Source: Centrapalus pauciflorus
Lineage: Eukaryota > Streptophyta > Magnoliopsida > Asterales > Asteraceae
NCBI GenBank assembly: GCA_020465985.1
Contig: JAANYP010006399.1
Span: 1,020,310-1,084,309, forward strand
Length of the DNA: 64,000 nucleotides
Reading direction: 5' to 3'
Every line of letters starts with the position of its first letter. Positions within the stretch are counted from its first letter, which is position 1. The notes below the pieces were generated by a model. It saw nothing but the letters and a program-made list of their open reading frames with translations. It was not told where the DNA came from and did no database searches. Positions 49,287-60,100 of this stretch are shown piece after piece. The position numbers and the translations under genes are program-made.

Positions 49287-51660
49287 GTTTGTTTTCTTAT
49301 CTCGTTTTTACATTTTAAATTGTTTCAGATTTTCCAAATGAAACCCTTTACAACACATAAAAATCAGTAAATAATTGAAATAATGAAGTTTAGAAACAAC
49401 AGTGGAGACCGAGGAGGGTTAAATTTGGTTGATTTAGTGTACAGGTACTGTGATTATTTGCTTGTCATTTTGAACCGTTTGGATTTGTTGAGATGATTAC
49501 GTGCTTCTCATTTTGAATCTACTGAAACCTATAAAAATGCTTATTTACTTGTTATTTTGAATCTTGCGAATCATTATAATGCTTATTTTGAATCGGATGA
49601 ATCCTTTGGATGATTATTTACTTGTTATTTTGAATATTATGAATCCTTTGAATGCTTATTTGCATATTATTTTGAATCTTAAGAATCCTTCGAATGTTTA
49701 TATGCTTGTTATTTTGAATTTCATGAATCCTTTGAATGCTTAGTTTGAGTTTGATGAATCCTCTGATGTTGATGATTACATAGTACATGATTGTGGCAAA
49801 TTATATGGTTATAATGAATTCAATAATATAATGAAGTGGTCGTTTAAATAAACAGTTAATATGCAAAAAGTGGCATCCTATAAGGAAGGGGATGGAGATT
49901 ATTGGTGATTTGGTTCACATCGTTTTCATCATTGATGTGTCGTTACAAAGTGGGAATTTGTTAGGATCTGCCTACATCATTCATTCGTTTTTGCCCCGGG
50001 CCCCAAAAATGATAGGAACAGCCCTGATTGTAAGATATATACACAATATGTGTGGGCCTGAGTTCTATCGACACCACAATACTTGGTTTTAAAAAGCGTG
50101 CCTGAGGCGCAAGGCGAGGGTCCTGTGGAATCCTAGGTCTGATGCGAGTCGATCCCAGGAGGCGCTCAGAGGCGCGCGCATCACAGTGGCAACAGCACAG
50201 GCGCGCAGGCGACGCCTCAGTCGCATCCTGCACATGTCAATTGGGCCTCCCTAATTTTATACGAACTGTTTCTTTTTTTAATTGGGCCAGTCTTTATTCT
50301 TTTTTTTTTCTTTCTGTTAGCCTGCTATTTATTCCTTATCTCGCCTAAAACATGGTAAGATACGTACCTGGAGAACGTAAAATCTTCAGATCCCATAATA
50401 TAAATGGTGTTCTCGTCTTTTAGTTGCTCAATAGGGTATTAGTGTGATTTTATTAGTGAAATGTAATATCAAAATAAATTAGATTTTTTTTTTGGCCTTG
50501 CGCCTCAGGATCTAGAACCTTTTTCGCATCGGTGTGCCTTGCGCCTTTTTAAAACCAAGCACAATAAAAGTTCTATTACTTTTGAAATGACTTGTGAAAT
50601 TGTTACTTTGTTAGGGTTTATTACTTTATTATGAAATAGTTTAAGGTATACTTTGTGGAATTACTTGGGGTTTATTACTTTATTTTAAAATGTTTTTGAA
50701 CTTTGAATTTTGCAGTTTGTTTTGCCAATAGTATATTAAATTAAACGTGTATTTGTAACGACACAACGATAAAAAGTATTTTCATGTTTTGTCTTAATTG
50801 TTATTGATGCTTATGGGTTATATGGTATAAGGGCATCTGCAACAATTAAACAACAGCACGGTTGTTAAGAGTGCCAAATTATAAAATGCAATTCCATATC
50901 ATTATTTTTATTTTATTTAATAAAAACTAATAAGGGGGTGGTTATAGTTTTGATGTTTATGTCAGTTAATCTATTTGTGTTTCAATTAAAACTAAATTTC
51001 TATATTCTTCCTTTGCACTTTGCAATTAATAAAGGATGGTTGAATGAAAGTGCAACATCTTACAAAAACATGCTTAACTTGGACATATTATTTATATGCA
51101 TATTGAACAGATGAGAACCAAGAAAGACCTACCCAAAATGCACGTAACACATTTACGCAAACAGGTTTTAACCTTGATTTTGTGTGTCTTAGTAAGTAAC
51201 ATTTGATATGTTGTTTGATTGATATCTTCTGTTGTTATACAACTTGCATTAAATATAATGATAACAAGAGTTTACAGGTCAAAATGAAAGCATTATACTT
51301 GCTGTCTTGTTCAATCAAAGACACAGCACAACACACACTTACCAGTTTATACATGATTGAACCAATGTTGATGCTTTGATGGTTTGGTTTTAAAAAGCTG
51401 AAACTGAGCAGAAACTGAACAAGCTGAAACTGAACAAAGTGGTTGCAAGTGGATGAAAACATATTGCTGGGACCTTTAGTCTCCAGGGGAGTTGATTGCT
51501 TAAAATCATGTCAATTTAATGATGATAATCAAGATAACTACTTGAATATAGTATTATGAAAATGCTGATGTCCAATTTATTTTGGCAACTGTTTACTCTC
51601 TGGGTATATTTATATTTTACATGCCACATAGTATTAGTGAACATGTTTACTCTCTGGGTT
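49287..51660 (+). other. Leader intron of the PWWP gene
   Basis: It contains no coding exon. 49480-49760 has a loose repeat of TTATTTTGAATC...GAATCCTTTGAATG units. 50082-50559 is a TIR element. The acceptor is uncertain: CTCCAG at 51481-51486 is one candidate, but sites up to 51660 are possible. TGTTTACTCTCTGGGT occurs twice (51588 and 51644) just before the start codon. Confidence 0.45.
50082..50559. mobile_element. GC-rich TIR element in the PWWP leader intron
   Basis: CTTGGTTTTAAAAAGCGTGC at the left and GCGCCTTTTTAAAACCAAG at the right are inverted repeats. GAGGCGCAAGGCG words face CCTTGCGCCTC. CACAATA at 50075-50081 and 50560-50566 is a perfect 7-bp direct repeat. It is 478 bp, non-coding, and much richer in CpG than its surroundings. 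Confidence 0.8.
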
Positions 51661-51668
51661 TATTTGAA

Positions 51669-54185
51669 ATGAGTGTTAAACCTTCTAACGACCCATTTCT
51701 ATTTAATCGTGGTGATGAAGTTCCAAGTAACGGCGAGATGAATGGTTTCCAAGTTTCCGCAGATGCTTTTGAGGAAGTCAATGGTGTAACTCCTGGTGCA
51801 GATGTAGATAAACATGACGTTCTACCTGAAGACTTGGAATTTTCATATGAAGACGTTGACATGGATAGAGGAGAGGATGCAGGGATGGACATCGACGAAG
51901 TATTGGGTTGGAAAGATGAAATGCCAGGGATTGATGCATTAAGTGGTAATGTGGGTTGTTCAGAAAATGACCAACACTTCAAGATCAATGAAAACTCTGA
52001 AGCTGATGTTTGTGAACAGGTCCAAATTGGACACCAAGAGGAAAACTTGAAGTCTCAAGAACCTATAGTGTATGAGCGTCGTGCAGATGTTGAGGTTCCT
52101 CTCTATGATGCACTGGATGGGAGTCGATCCCCTCTATTGGAAGATGAAAATTTGAAGGTTGAAACAGACTCGGAGGAAGATGAAAACTTGAAGGTTGAAA
52201 CAGACTCGGAGGAAGATGATGAATTTGTGCAAGAAGAGAAAAGGAAGGTGATTGAACAGTCCACAGGCATTGATGAGGTTGCCAAGCATCTCGAGAATGA
52301 AAGTTCTGTTTCATTGCATCAGTCACGTTATTTCCAGCCACCAGAACATGAAGGTCAGTTTTCTGTTTCTGACTTGGTGTGGGGTAAGGTAAGGAGCCAT
52401 CCATGGTGGCCTGGGCAGATAATCCATTCTTCTGATGCATCAGAGAAGGCAATGAGGTATCACAAAAGGGATTGTTTTTTGGTAGCTTATTTTGGAGATG
52501 GAACTTTTGCTTGGAATGATTCAGCTGTCCTAAAGCCATTTCGGGAAAATTTTTCTCAAACACATAAGCATGCGAATTTGGAATCCTTTAAAAATGCAGT
52601 CAGTTGTGCTTTGGAAGAGGTGTCGAGACGAGTAGAGTTGGGGCTTGCATGTTCTTGTGTTCCTCAAGACATCTATGAGAAGATTAAATATCAGGTTGTA
52701 GAGAATGGAGGAGTTAGACGAAAGTCAATGAAAAGACTGTGTACAGACGAGTCTGCCGGTGTGAGTTCTTTCGAGCCTGACAAACTAGTGGATTATGTGA
52801 GACTACTGGCACGGTCACCAGGTGAAGGTGATAACATGGAGCTTGCAATGGCAAAGGCTCAGTTATTGTCATATGGTCGTTATAAGGGGTATCGACAGCT
52901 GCCTGAGTTTCAGTTATTTGAAAATATGTGGGATGAAGCTTCAATATCATGTGAAGGGGTTGAACAAGTTACAATTCCATATGAAGAGCTTAAACAAGTT
53001 AAAAATGATGGTGAGAATGCTTCTCAGAAATTTGAGAACAATTTGATGGACAGTGCATACCCGTACAAGGAAAGAAGTTTATCGGATCTAACAGATGAAG
53101 CACCATACTCTGGAGATGGTGACGGGGCAGAGGGGGGCCACATAGCCAGTAAACTAAATTCTTCATCTGGTTCTAGAAAACGGAAGGCTCGTAGTTCCAT
53201 TTCTGACAGTTCAGTGAAAAGACCAAATCTGCATCCTGAAAAAGTGTCTGCTGCTGTAGTTTCAGCTCCAAAGCCATCCTTCAAAATTGGCGAACGCATT
53301 CGAAAAGTAGCAAGCCAGCTGAGTGGACCAACAAAAGTGGAACATGGTAACCAAGTGGTTGGCTCTGCTGTTTCTTTGGAGATTCCTAAGAACTCCCAAA
53401 TGGAAATGATTGTCGATGGTAAGCAAGATTCAGTAGCCGAGATGCTATCACAATTGCACTTGACTGCTCAAGATCCAATGAAAGGACACAGCTTCTTAAA
53501 TACCATCATCCCGTTCTTCTACGATCGTCGAGCAGCTGTTTTTAGCAAGTCTCTAAAGCAACATTCATGTATTAGTAGACCAGTAACTGTTAAGAAGAGG
53601 AAAACGTCCGATGAAAACGACCCAGAAGAATTTGAATTTGACGATGTTAATGATTCTTATTGGACGGATAGGGTCATCCAAAATCATTCTGAAGAGCAGT
53701 TCTTACAAGATAATCAAAATGGAGGGCTAGAATATCAGGTCGTGGAATATGAACCAGATAAACCAGCAAAAGCAAGGCGTAGATCGAATAAGAAGCAGAA
53801 GCAGAAGCAGCTTTCCAATAGTAATCATGAAAGAGAGGTGAATGAAGGAGATTCAGAGCTTGATGAGCTGAGGAGGCAAAACTTGGCAACGGAGGTTATA
53901 CTCAAGTTCACAGAGGGTGTCTATTTTCCTTCAGAAATTCATCTAAACAAAATGTTTAGACGGTTTGGGTCTTTGATGGAATCAGAAACTGAAGTTGATA
54001 GGCAGAGTGGGCGTGCAAGAGTGGTCTTCAAAAAATGTTGTGACGCCGAAGTTGCTCATAGTAGTGCTGCACAATTCAACATTTTTGGATCAATTAATGT
54101 AAACTATGAGCTTAACTATACCCCATTAGTCTCGTATAAACCTTTGCCCCTTCCAACATCACAAGACCCAATGGATGGAAGCTAA
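51669..54185 (+). CDS. PWWP domain-containing protein (plant PDP-like)
   Basis: A single uninterrupted coding exon of 838 residues. The N-terminal 225 residues are acidic. The PWWP domain spans about 230-292 (SVSDLVWGKVRSHPWWPGQ, with HPWWPG at 244-249; later FGDGTFAW), a methyl-histone and DNA-binding fold. Basic stretches near 503 (RKRKAR) and 703-714 (KARRRSNKKQ) are likely nuclear signals. The C-terminal block at about 737-825 (EVILKFTEGVYFPSEIHL..MFRRFG) is conserved in plant PDP proteins, which work with FVE/MSI5 and PRC2 on H3K27 methylation. The frame extends 29 codons upstream; I chose ATG 51669 (MSVKPSNDPF), with 51624 (MPHSISEH) as the alternative. Residues 158-181 are a tandem 12-residue duplication. 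A 3' UTR intron is likely at 54218-54450. Confidence 0.93.
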   Translation: MSVKPSNDPFLFNRGDEVPSNGEMNGFQVSADAFEEVNGVTPGADVDKHDVLPEDLEFSYEDVDMDRGEDAGMDIDEVLGWKDEMPGIDALSGNVGCSENDQHFKINENSEADVCEQVQIGHQEENLKSQEPIVYERRADVEVPLYDALDGSRSPLLEDENLKVETDSEEDENLKVETDSEEDDEFVQEEKRKVIEQSTGIDEVAKHLENESSVSLHQSRYFQPPEHEGQFSVSDLVWGKVRSHPWWPGQIIHSSDASEKAMRYHKRDCFLVAYFGDGTFAWNDSAVLKPFRENFSQTHKHANLESFKNAVSCALEEVSRRVELGLACSCVPQDIYEKIKYQVVENGGVRRKSMKRLCTDESAGVSSFEPDKLVDYVRLLARSPGEGDNMELAMAKAQLLSYGRYKGYRQLPEFQLFENMWDEASISCEGVEQVTIPYEELKQVKNDGENASQKFENNLMDSAYPYKERSLSDLTDEAPYSGDGDGAEGGHIASKLNSSSGSRKRKARSSISDSSVKRPNLHPEKVSAAVVSAPKPSFKIGERIRKVASQLSGPTKVEHGNQVVGSAVSLEIPKNSQMEMIVDGKQDSVAEMLSQLHLTAQDPMKGHSFLNTIIPFFYDRRAAVFSKSLKQHSCISRPVTVKKRKTSDENDPEEFEFDDVNDSYWTDRVIQNHSEEQFLQDNQNGGLEYQVVEYEPDKPAKARRRSNKKQKQKQLSNSNHEREVNEGDSELDELRRQNLATEVILKFTEGVYFPSEIHLNKMFRRFGSLMESETEVDRQSGRARVVFKKCCDAEVAHSSAAQFNIFGSINVNYELNYTPLVSYKPLPLPTSQDPMDGS

Positions 54186-54700
54186 TGTCATCTGCTCCAG
54201 AAGTTATTTCTTTTCAGGTATTGTTTTTCTTCCCCTGGAGATTCACTTGCATAAATTTTCTGCTGAAGGTTTAATTTTTCTTGACAATAGTATGCTTGAT
54301 TATTATATCAGCTTTTATCAACAATCATGGAAACCTATCATGTCTGTATCCTATATTCTGTTTTTTAGTAGCTGTCTGCAACTTGGATTTGATATTTTAA
54401 AGCCTTTTCTTTGTGATAAATCTGATGAATTAGATCTTTAAATTCTACAGGTAAATGGTTAGCGACAACATTGGCATGCAGCTTCTGTGAAAATTGTTGT
54501 GTTACATGGAAGGCAAGTGTAAAGATGTTTGCTTCGAAAGGCAACTAAGTTTCAGATGGCACCATGTTGAGTAGAGCGGTTATATATGAGTTCTTGTCTA
54601 TAGCTGTTACTGTAATGGTGGAATGTATTTCATGCACTGGTAGTTGTTCATAGAATTTGACTTTTGGTCTTTTGACTTTTGAGAATCTAGTTTCTTCAGA
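54186..54700 (+). other. 3' UTR of the PWWP gene with a likely intron
   Basis: TTTCAG/GTATTG at 54217/54218 and TTCTACAG at 54443-54450 define a probable 233-bp intron in the 3' UTR. Introns more than about 55 nt after a stop can trigger nonsense-mediated decay; this one starts 32 nt after the stop. Confidence 0.5.
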
Positions 54701-57164
54701 ATCAGAAAGAGGTTATATTTGGTTGTTACTTTTGGTGTTTGTTTGATGAATCTATCCACCTGACTCCCTGCTGGCTGCTGCTATCAAGTTTCGGTGATAA
54801 CCGATTACTTGAAAATACATTGCTATTAGCAATGGGGGTCATATATGAAGTTTCCATCTTCTGACAGGAGTTAGGTTGGGTCAATAAGATTGATATACCG
54901 GCAACCCTAACCGACCCACGCCAGACCTCACGTGAAAGGTAAATCAAGCTAACCTAGCGGTTAACAATGGGGAGTCTAATGGCTTCAAAAGAGCAACTTT
55001 GTCATTTCTTCACTTCGAACCCAAACCTTTGTTAGCTAGGGTCAGATTTACCAATGCTCTTATATGTTTGGAGGCTCTTTTGGCATGAATTTGAAATTGT
55101 TTTTTAGGTAAAGCTGTAAGAAAGAAGTCTCCTAAGAAATGTCAGACTCTTTTTACCTTTTCTTTTGGGAAAAACAAATGAAAAAAATGCTCAATTTATA
55201 AAAGGTTAATTCCGTTAAAAGGTAATTTATTGTCACTGTTTTTTCAATTTAGGTAACATACTAATTTTTTTCCTATTTGAGGTAACATACTGTCCAAATG
55301 AAGTCAATCAAGGTAACTGTATCGGATTGAAAGGTAAAAATATTGACATGACAGTTTCTTTATCCAATCATCAGTTTTTTTAATTTCTAATATTGCTTAA
55401 TTATTTTTAATTTTGCTCAAAATAGCAAGGTATTATAAAAAAGTACATTTAAGTTGCACAAAATAGTGCACATCATATAACAGTTAAATTGTCATTTCTG
55501 TAAAAAAAATGTTGACTGGACAAAAAAACTGTCACGTTAGTAATTTTTACCTTTCAATCCGATATAATTACCTTGATTGACTTGATTTTAAAGTATGTTA
55601 CCTTAATTAGAAAAAAAATTAATATGTTACCCAAATTAAAAAAACTGTGACAATAGATTACCTTTTGCCGCAATAGGTTACCTGTTTTATTGGTTATTGC
55701 TTTTGCTCTTTTAGTTCTAGCCTTCTAGGTATCGTGCTTTTTGAAAATAACTTAAATCAAATGAGGAGTGTTTATATAAATATGCTAAAGGATCGTGTTT
55801 AAATTTGTTTATTAGTTTTGAAAATCGGCAAGTAAATAAATAGTTTTTCCAGTGTAAGATTTGCAAAATTATAGATTTGTCTTGGCCCTTTTTTATTTGA
55901 ACGTGGCTTTTGGGATCTTTGTTATTGAATTGATAATTTACAAAAAGGTAATTATCAAATGCATACATTAATAATTTACTTTGTTTTTCTTATTGTTTAT
56001 AACAACGTACTTTGTTTTACACATTGAGCACATGTTTGCCGTGAATTAGGGGTGTTATCTGGACCAAACCCGGACCGAACCCGAATTGGACCCAAATCTA
56101 AACTCGAGGACCGGACCATTTTAATGTTTTTGGTACCTGTTCCAGTTAATTTCCGAACCCGGTAGGACCGAATACCGAATTGGGTCCAAATCTAAACTGA
56201 GAACCAGACCAATACTCTACAATCGGTGATAACGGGACCGGCACCAATTCGGGAAATTGGTCCAATTCTTGTTAATTATATAACTCGTATGATATATTTT
56301 ACAAAATTTTCTATCGGTTTTCATAAATAAAAAAGCACCTTTCTAGCACAACAAAGAGAAGAGGGGGTTTAGATGAATCAATAAAGCAAGAATTCGATCA
56401 ATTTCACTCATTCGGTGAGTTCACAATCTGAATCCTGAAACGCTTTTCAAATCCCTGGTCATATTTATCGATCTATTCTATTACCTACAGATACATCCTT
56501 CGCCTTTTCGGGAAAAAAGGGCACATCCAAAGTACAGTATTTCAAAGGAGCACTATGCTGCGTTCTCGAAGGGTGGAAAGAAAACAAAGGAGAAGAAGGT
56601 AAAGGAAAAAAAATAGATATTTCTTTCCCTTGGTTTCTCTCCACTTTTGGGAGGAAAGTTTTAGAGCCAAAAAACACTATAATTTCATTCCTTACTTTTC
56701 CTTTCCATCCTGAAAAATCAACAAGAACACAAACTAATTTCACTTTTCTTGATTTCCTTTTGTTTCCATTCTAGTCAAGACTCTTGTTGTTTTAGTTCGT
56801 AATCTTGCCGATTAAAATTGCATAACTTATTCACGAAGCAAATTTGCAAGTCGTAGAAAACAATACAAAATTTCATATTAGCTCCATCCTAACAGCGTCA
56901 TGTCAAAAGTTTTCGAGTTTTGGAAACATTCCAAACCACGTTTCATCTTTCTGTCGCTGCAAAAATGGAAGTAACAAAATGGTCAGGAGAACAGTTTGTT
57001 CTCGTATAAACACCAACATGTCAAGGATCTGAACGGGTTTTCGATCGTGATTTTAGAAAATGAAAGAAAAGGATGTAGCTCGAGACACACTCACCCATAC
57101 TTTCGTCTATGCTAAAGAAGACATAATTAAGAGGATTTCGAGAATAATTATAGCCTACCAAAAT
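54700..57164. other. Intergenic, repeat remnants
   Basis: 54880-55040 holds degenerate tRNA-like words (GGGTTCGAAG on the minus strand), perhaps an old SINE. 56045-56290 is built of GGACCGAACCCGAATTGG-type words starting TAGGGGTGTTATCTGG, a decayed TIR element end. 56465-56745 has an open frame with no recognisable domain. 56850-57164 should contain the LYR gene's 3' UTR. Confidence 0.4.
55204..55682. mobile_element. Fold-back element, about 480 bp
   Basis: AAAAGGTAATTTATTGTCAC at the left pairs with GTGACAATAGATTACCTTTT at the right. Further blocks (GGTAACATA/TATGTTACC, TCAATCAAGGTAA/TTACCTTGATTGA, CGGATTGAAAGGTAAAAAT) pair toward a centre near 55440. I could not find a target duplication, so the exact ends are approximate. 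Confidence 0.7.
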
Positions 57165-60100
57165 TCAAGGCTGATAAACAGCAGGAAGCTGGAGACCCAC
57201 ACTTGCAGCAGATTTTCCGAGTATTTTCTTCATTTCATCTGATCTATCTACTGCAATGTTGTAAGAAAACAGCAAGTCCTACACCACCCATCACAAGCAA
57301 ACCAGATTTCAAAGTGAGGTTGGCATCATTAAAATTACTCTAAACAGTTGAAGATAGAGGGAGGCATAGAGCACTTAATAGTTTAACATTAATTACGGAT
57401 GTTACACAATAACAAACCCAGAAAATGAAGCAAAGGGGTGTGCTTATTTAGCAAGGTTTCTCTTCTTTTAATTGGTTTCTTTGCTGTTTTTCTTATCCTT
57501 TTCGATAACTGTCTTACAGTTTTGGACAAATAAAAACTCCAAAAGCAAATAAATGTTGGAAAAAGTGTAAATTTTTCAAAGGAAAAAATGTATTTTCCAT
57601 GTTTTTGGACCAAATATAATTATATATAATCTTGAGATGTATAATTAATATTTTGTGGGTTTGTATCCTCCTTGAAGAGAGGATTACAACGATATAAAGA
57701 ACGTCCAAAACGGAGCTAAGATGAATGAGATATCGATGCTCAAAGATTGGTGTTTGATGTGGGAAAATGCAAGTTAAAAGTGTGTGAAAACTTGTCCCAC
57801 ATAGGAAGAAGGACCAAACCACGAGTGGTTTATAACGAGGAGTCTTGACAAGCATGACAAGTTACTCCAAGACAAATCTTGGGTCCAAATAGTAGCAAAT
57901 TATTAAACCTGTGTGCACTCGCATCTGCCTCGTACTTTGTATAAGGTATTTTTTTTGCGTGAGCCGCGTTCGTGTCTTGGACGAATCTAGACAATTCATG
58001 ATTTAATAAATATAATTAATTTGTTTTTATTACTATTAAATATAATTAATTTGTTGTTACAACTCATGATTTAATAATACAATTTTTATATTTAAATATT
58101 AATAAAAAAATGGTTTTTTATTATTATTACAATTAAATATAAATAATTTGTTGTTACAACTCATCTCCTGTAAAAGGGATGGAGATGCAAACACCAAAAT
58201 ACACTTGATATACTTGAAAGACTTAGAAAACACTTTGCATTCTTGAAACTTTTTGCACTTTAACGGCTGCCGCTTCCAAGAACGAAGAGCACCTTCAATT
58301 CATGTGATTTTTCAGGCAAGTTGGTTACCTCCGGCAGTACACGCTGCTTTGGCTGTTGTATCCTGGGAAACAGACTTCGAATCTGTTTTAAGGGAATCGT
58401 GTCTAACACGAGACTCAGCCTTCTTTTTCGTATTGTAATTTACTTTTCCGTATTATTATTTCCTTTACTTGTAATTTTAAATTCTGTATTCTGATTATTT
58501 CCGTGTATTGTAATTTCATTTCTGAATTGTAATTCGTAATACATTTCTTATATTTTATAATTGGTATCGGGCACACTATCCCTACAATCTTAAAACAGAT
58601 TCTACAACCATGATACCGGTTATAAAATTAAGAATATTTGAGAAATTGTTTCTTCAATTCAAACAAATTTTGTCTCGGAGTTAAATTTCTACACTTTTGT
58701 TTCGATTTAAACAAGTTTTATTTCGGAACAAGACGTGTTTTCCAGATTTATATAATCTTTTTGTCTTGATTCAAACAAGTTTTATTTTTAAGACGAATTT
58801 GATTTGTTCAACAGCATCTTCGTGAGTGTTTTTTGAACGGATGATTCACGAACACTTTCGTTGTTAAAATAAAGTTTTTTTTAAGAAGTTCTATAATTAT
58901 TTGGACGGTTGATTCAAATAATTATTTTTTTTAAAACCGTGTTGATTAAACGACCGATTTAATTCAACAATTGAGATAATAATCATAATCTTTTTGAATT
59001 TTCAGATTTTCAAATGGCAAGCAATATTCCTACCGTTGGTCCTTTGACCGGTGCTCAAGCTGCGAACACCGTTGCTAACCATGCTGAAAAACCGGAAAAA
59101 TTTTCCGGATTGAATTTTAAACGTTGGCAACAAAAGATGTTCTTTTATTTGACCACTTTGAACCTTGCGAGGTTTTTGACTGAATCTGCTCCTCAAATGA
59201 AAGAAGGGGAGACCGATGCTCAATTTGTGAGTGCGGTAGATGCATGGAAGCATTCAGATTTCCTTTGTCGTAATTATGTCTTGAATGGCTTGGTTGATGA
59301 ACTTTATAACGTGTATTGTAAAACAACAAATTCTAAAGAACTTTGGGAATCTTTGGATAAAAAATATAAAACCAAGGATGCGGGAACTAAAAAGTTTGTT
59401 GTTGCCCGATTCTTAGATTTTAAAATGGTAGATTCCAAAACCGTTATGAGTCAAGTTCAAGAACTCCAAGTTTTATTGCATGACATACACGCAGAAGGAA
59501 TGATCCTTAGCGAATCCTTTCAAATTGCGGCTATGATTGAGAAATTGCCAAGTGGATAGGTAGATTTCAAGAATTATCTAAAGCACAAACGAAAGGAAAT
59601 GACCATTGAAGATCTTGTTGTTCGTCTTCGTATTGAGGAGGATAACAAGGCGACTCTCAAGAATACTTACAACCCCGCGTCGGCTAAAGCTAATCTTGTG
59701 GAGTATGGTAAATCGTCAAAAGACAAAGGTAAAAAAGTGGTCAAAGGAAAAAGTGTTCACTTGGGACCAAAAGATGGAGTTGCAAAGAAAAAGCTCCAAA
59801 AGCCAAAATTCACCGGAATTTGCTACAATTGTGATCAACCGGGTCATAGAGCCGCTAATTGCAAGATGCCCAAGAGAGGTGCCAAAGCAAGCTAACATGG
59901 TGCAAGATGACATTGATGATTTAGTGGCTATGATCTCCGAGTTAAACATGGTGGGGTCGAATCCGAGGGAATGGTGGATTGACACGAGAGCCACTAGGCA
60001 TGTGTGTTCCGATCAAAGCATGTTTAACACTTTCAATGCGGTTGATGGCGAAAAGATTTTCATGGGAAACTCTGCAACGACCGAAATCAAGGGTGAAGGT

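Noticed and set aside
56465..56743. 92-residue minus-strand open frame downstream of the LYR gene
   Set aside because: It shows no recognisable domain or splice partner. It is probably repeat-derived or chance.
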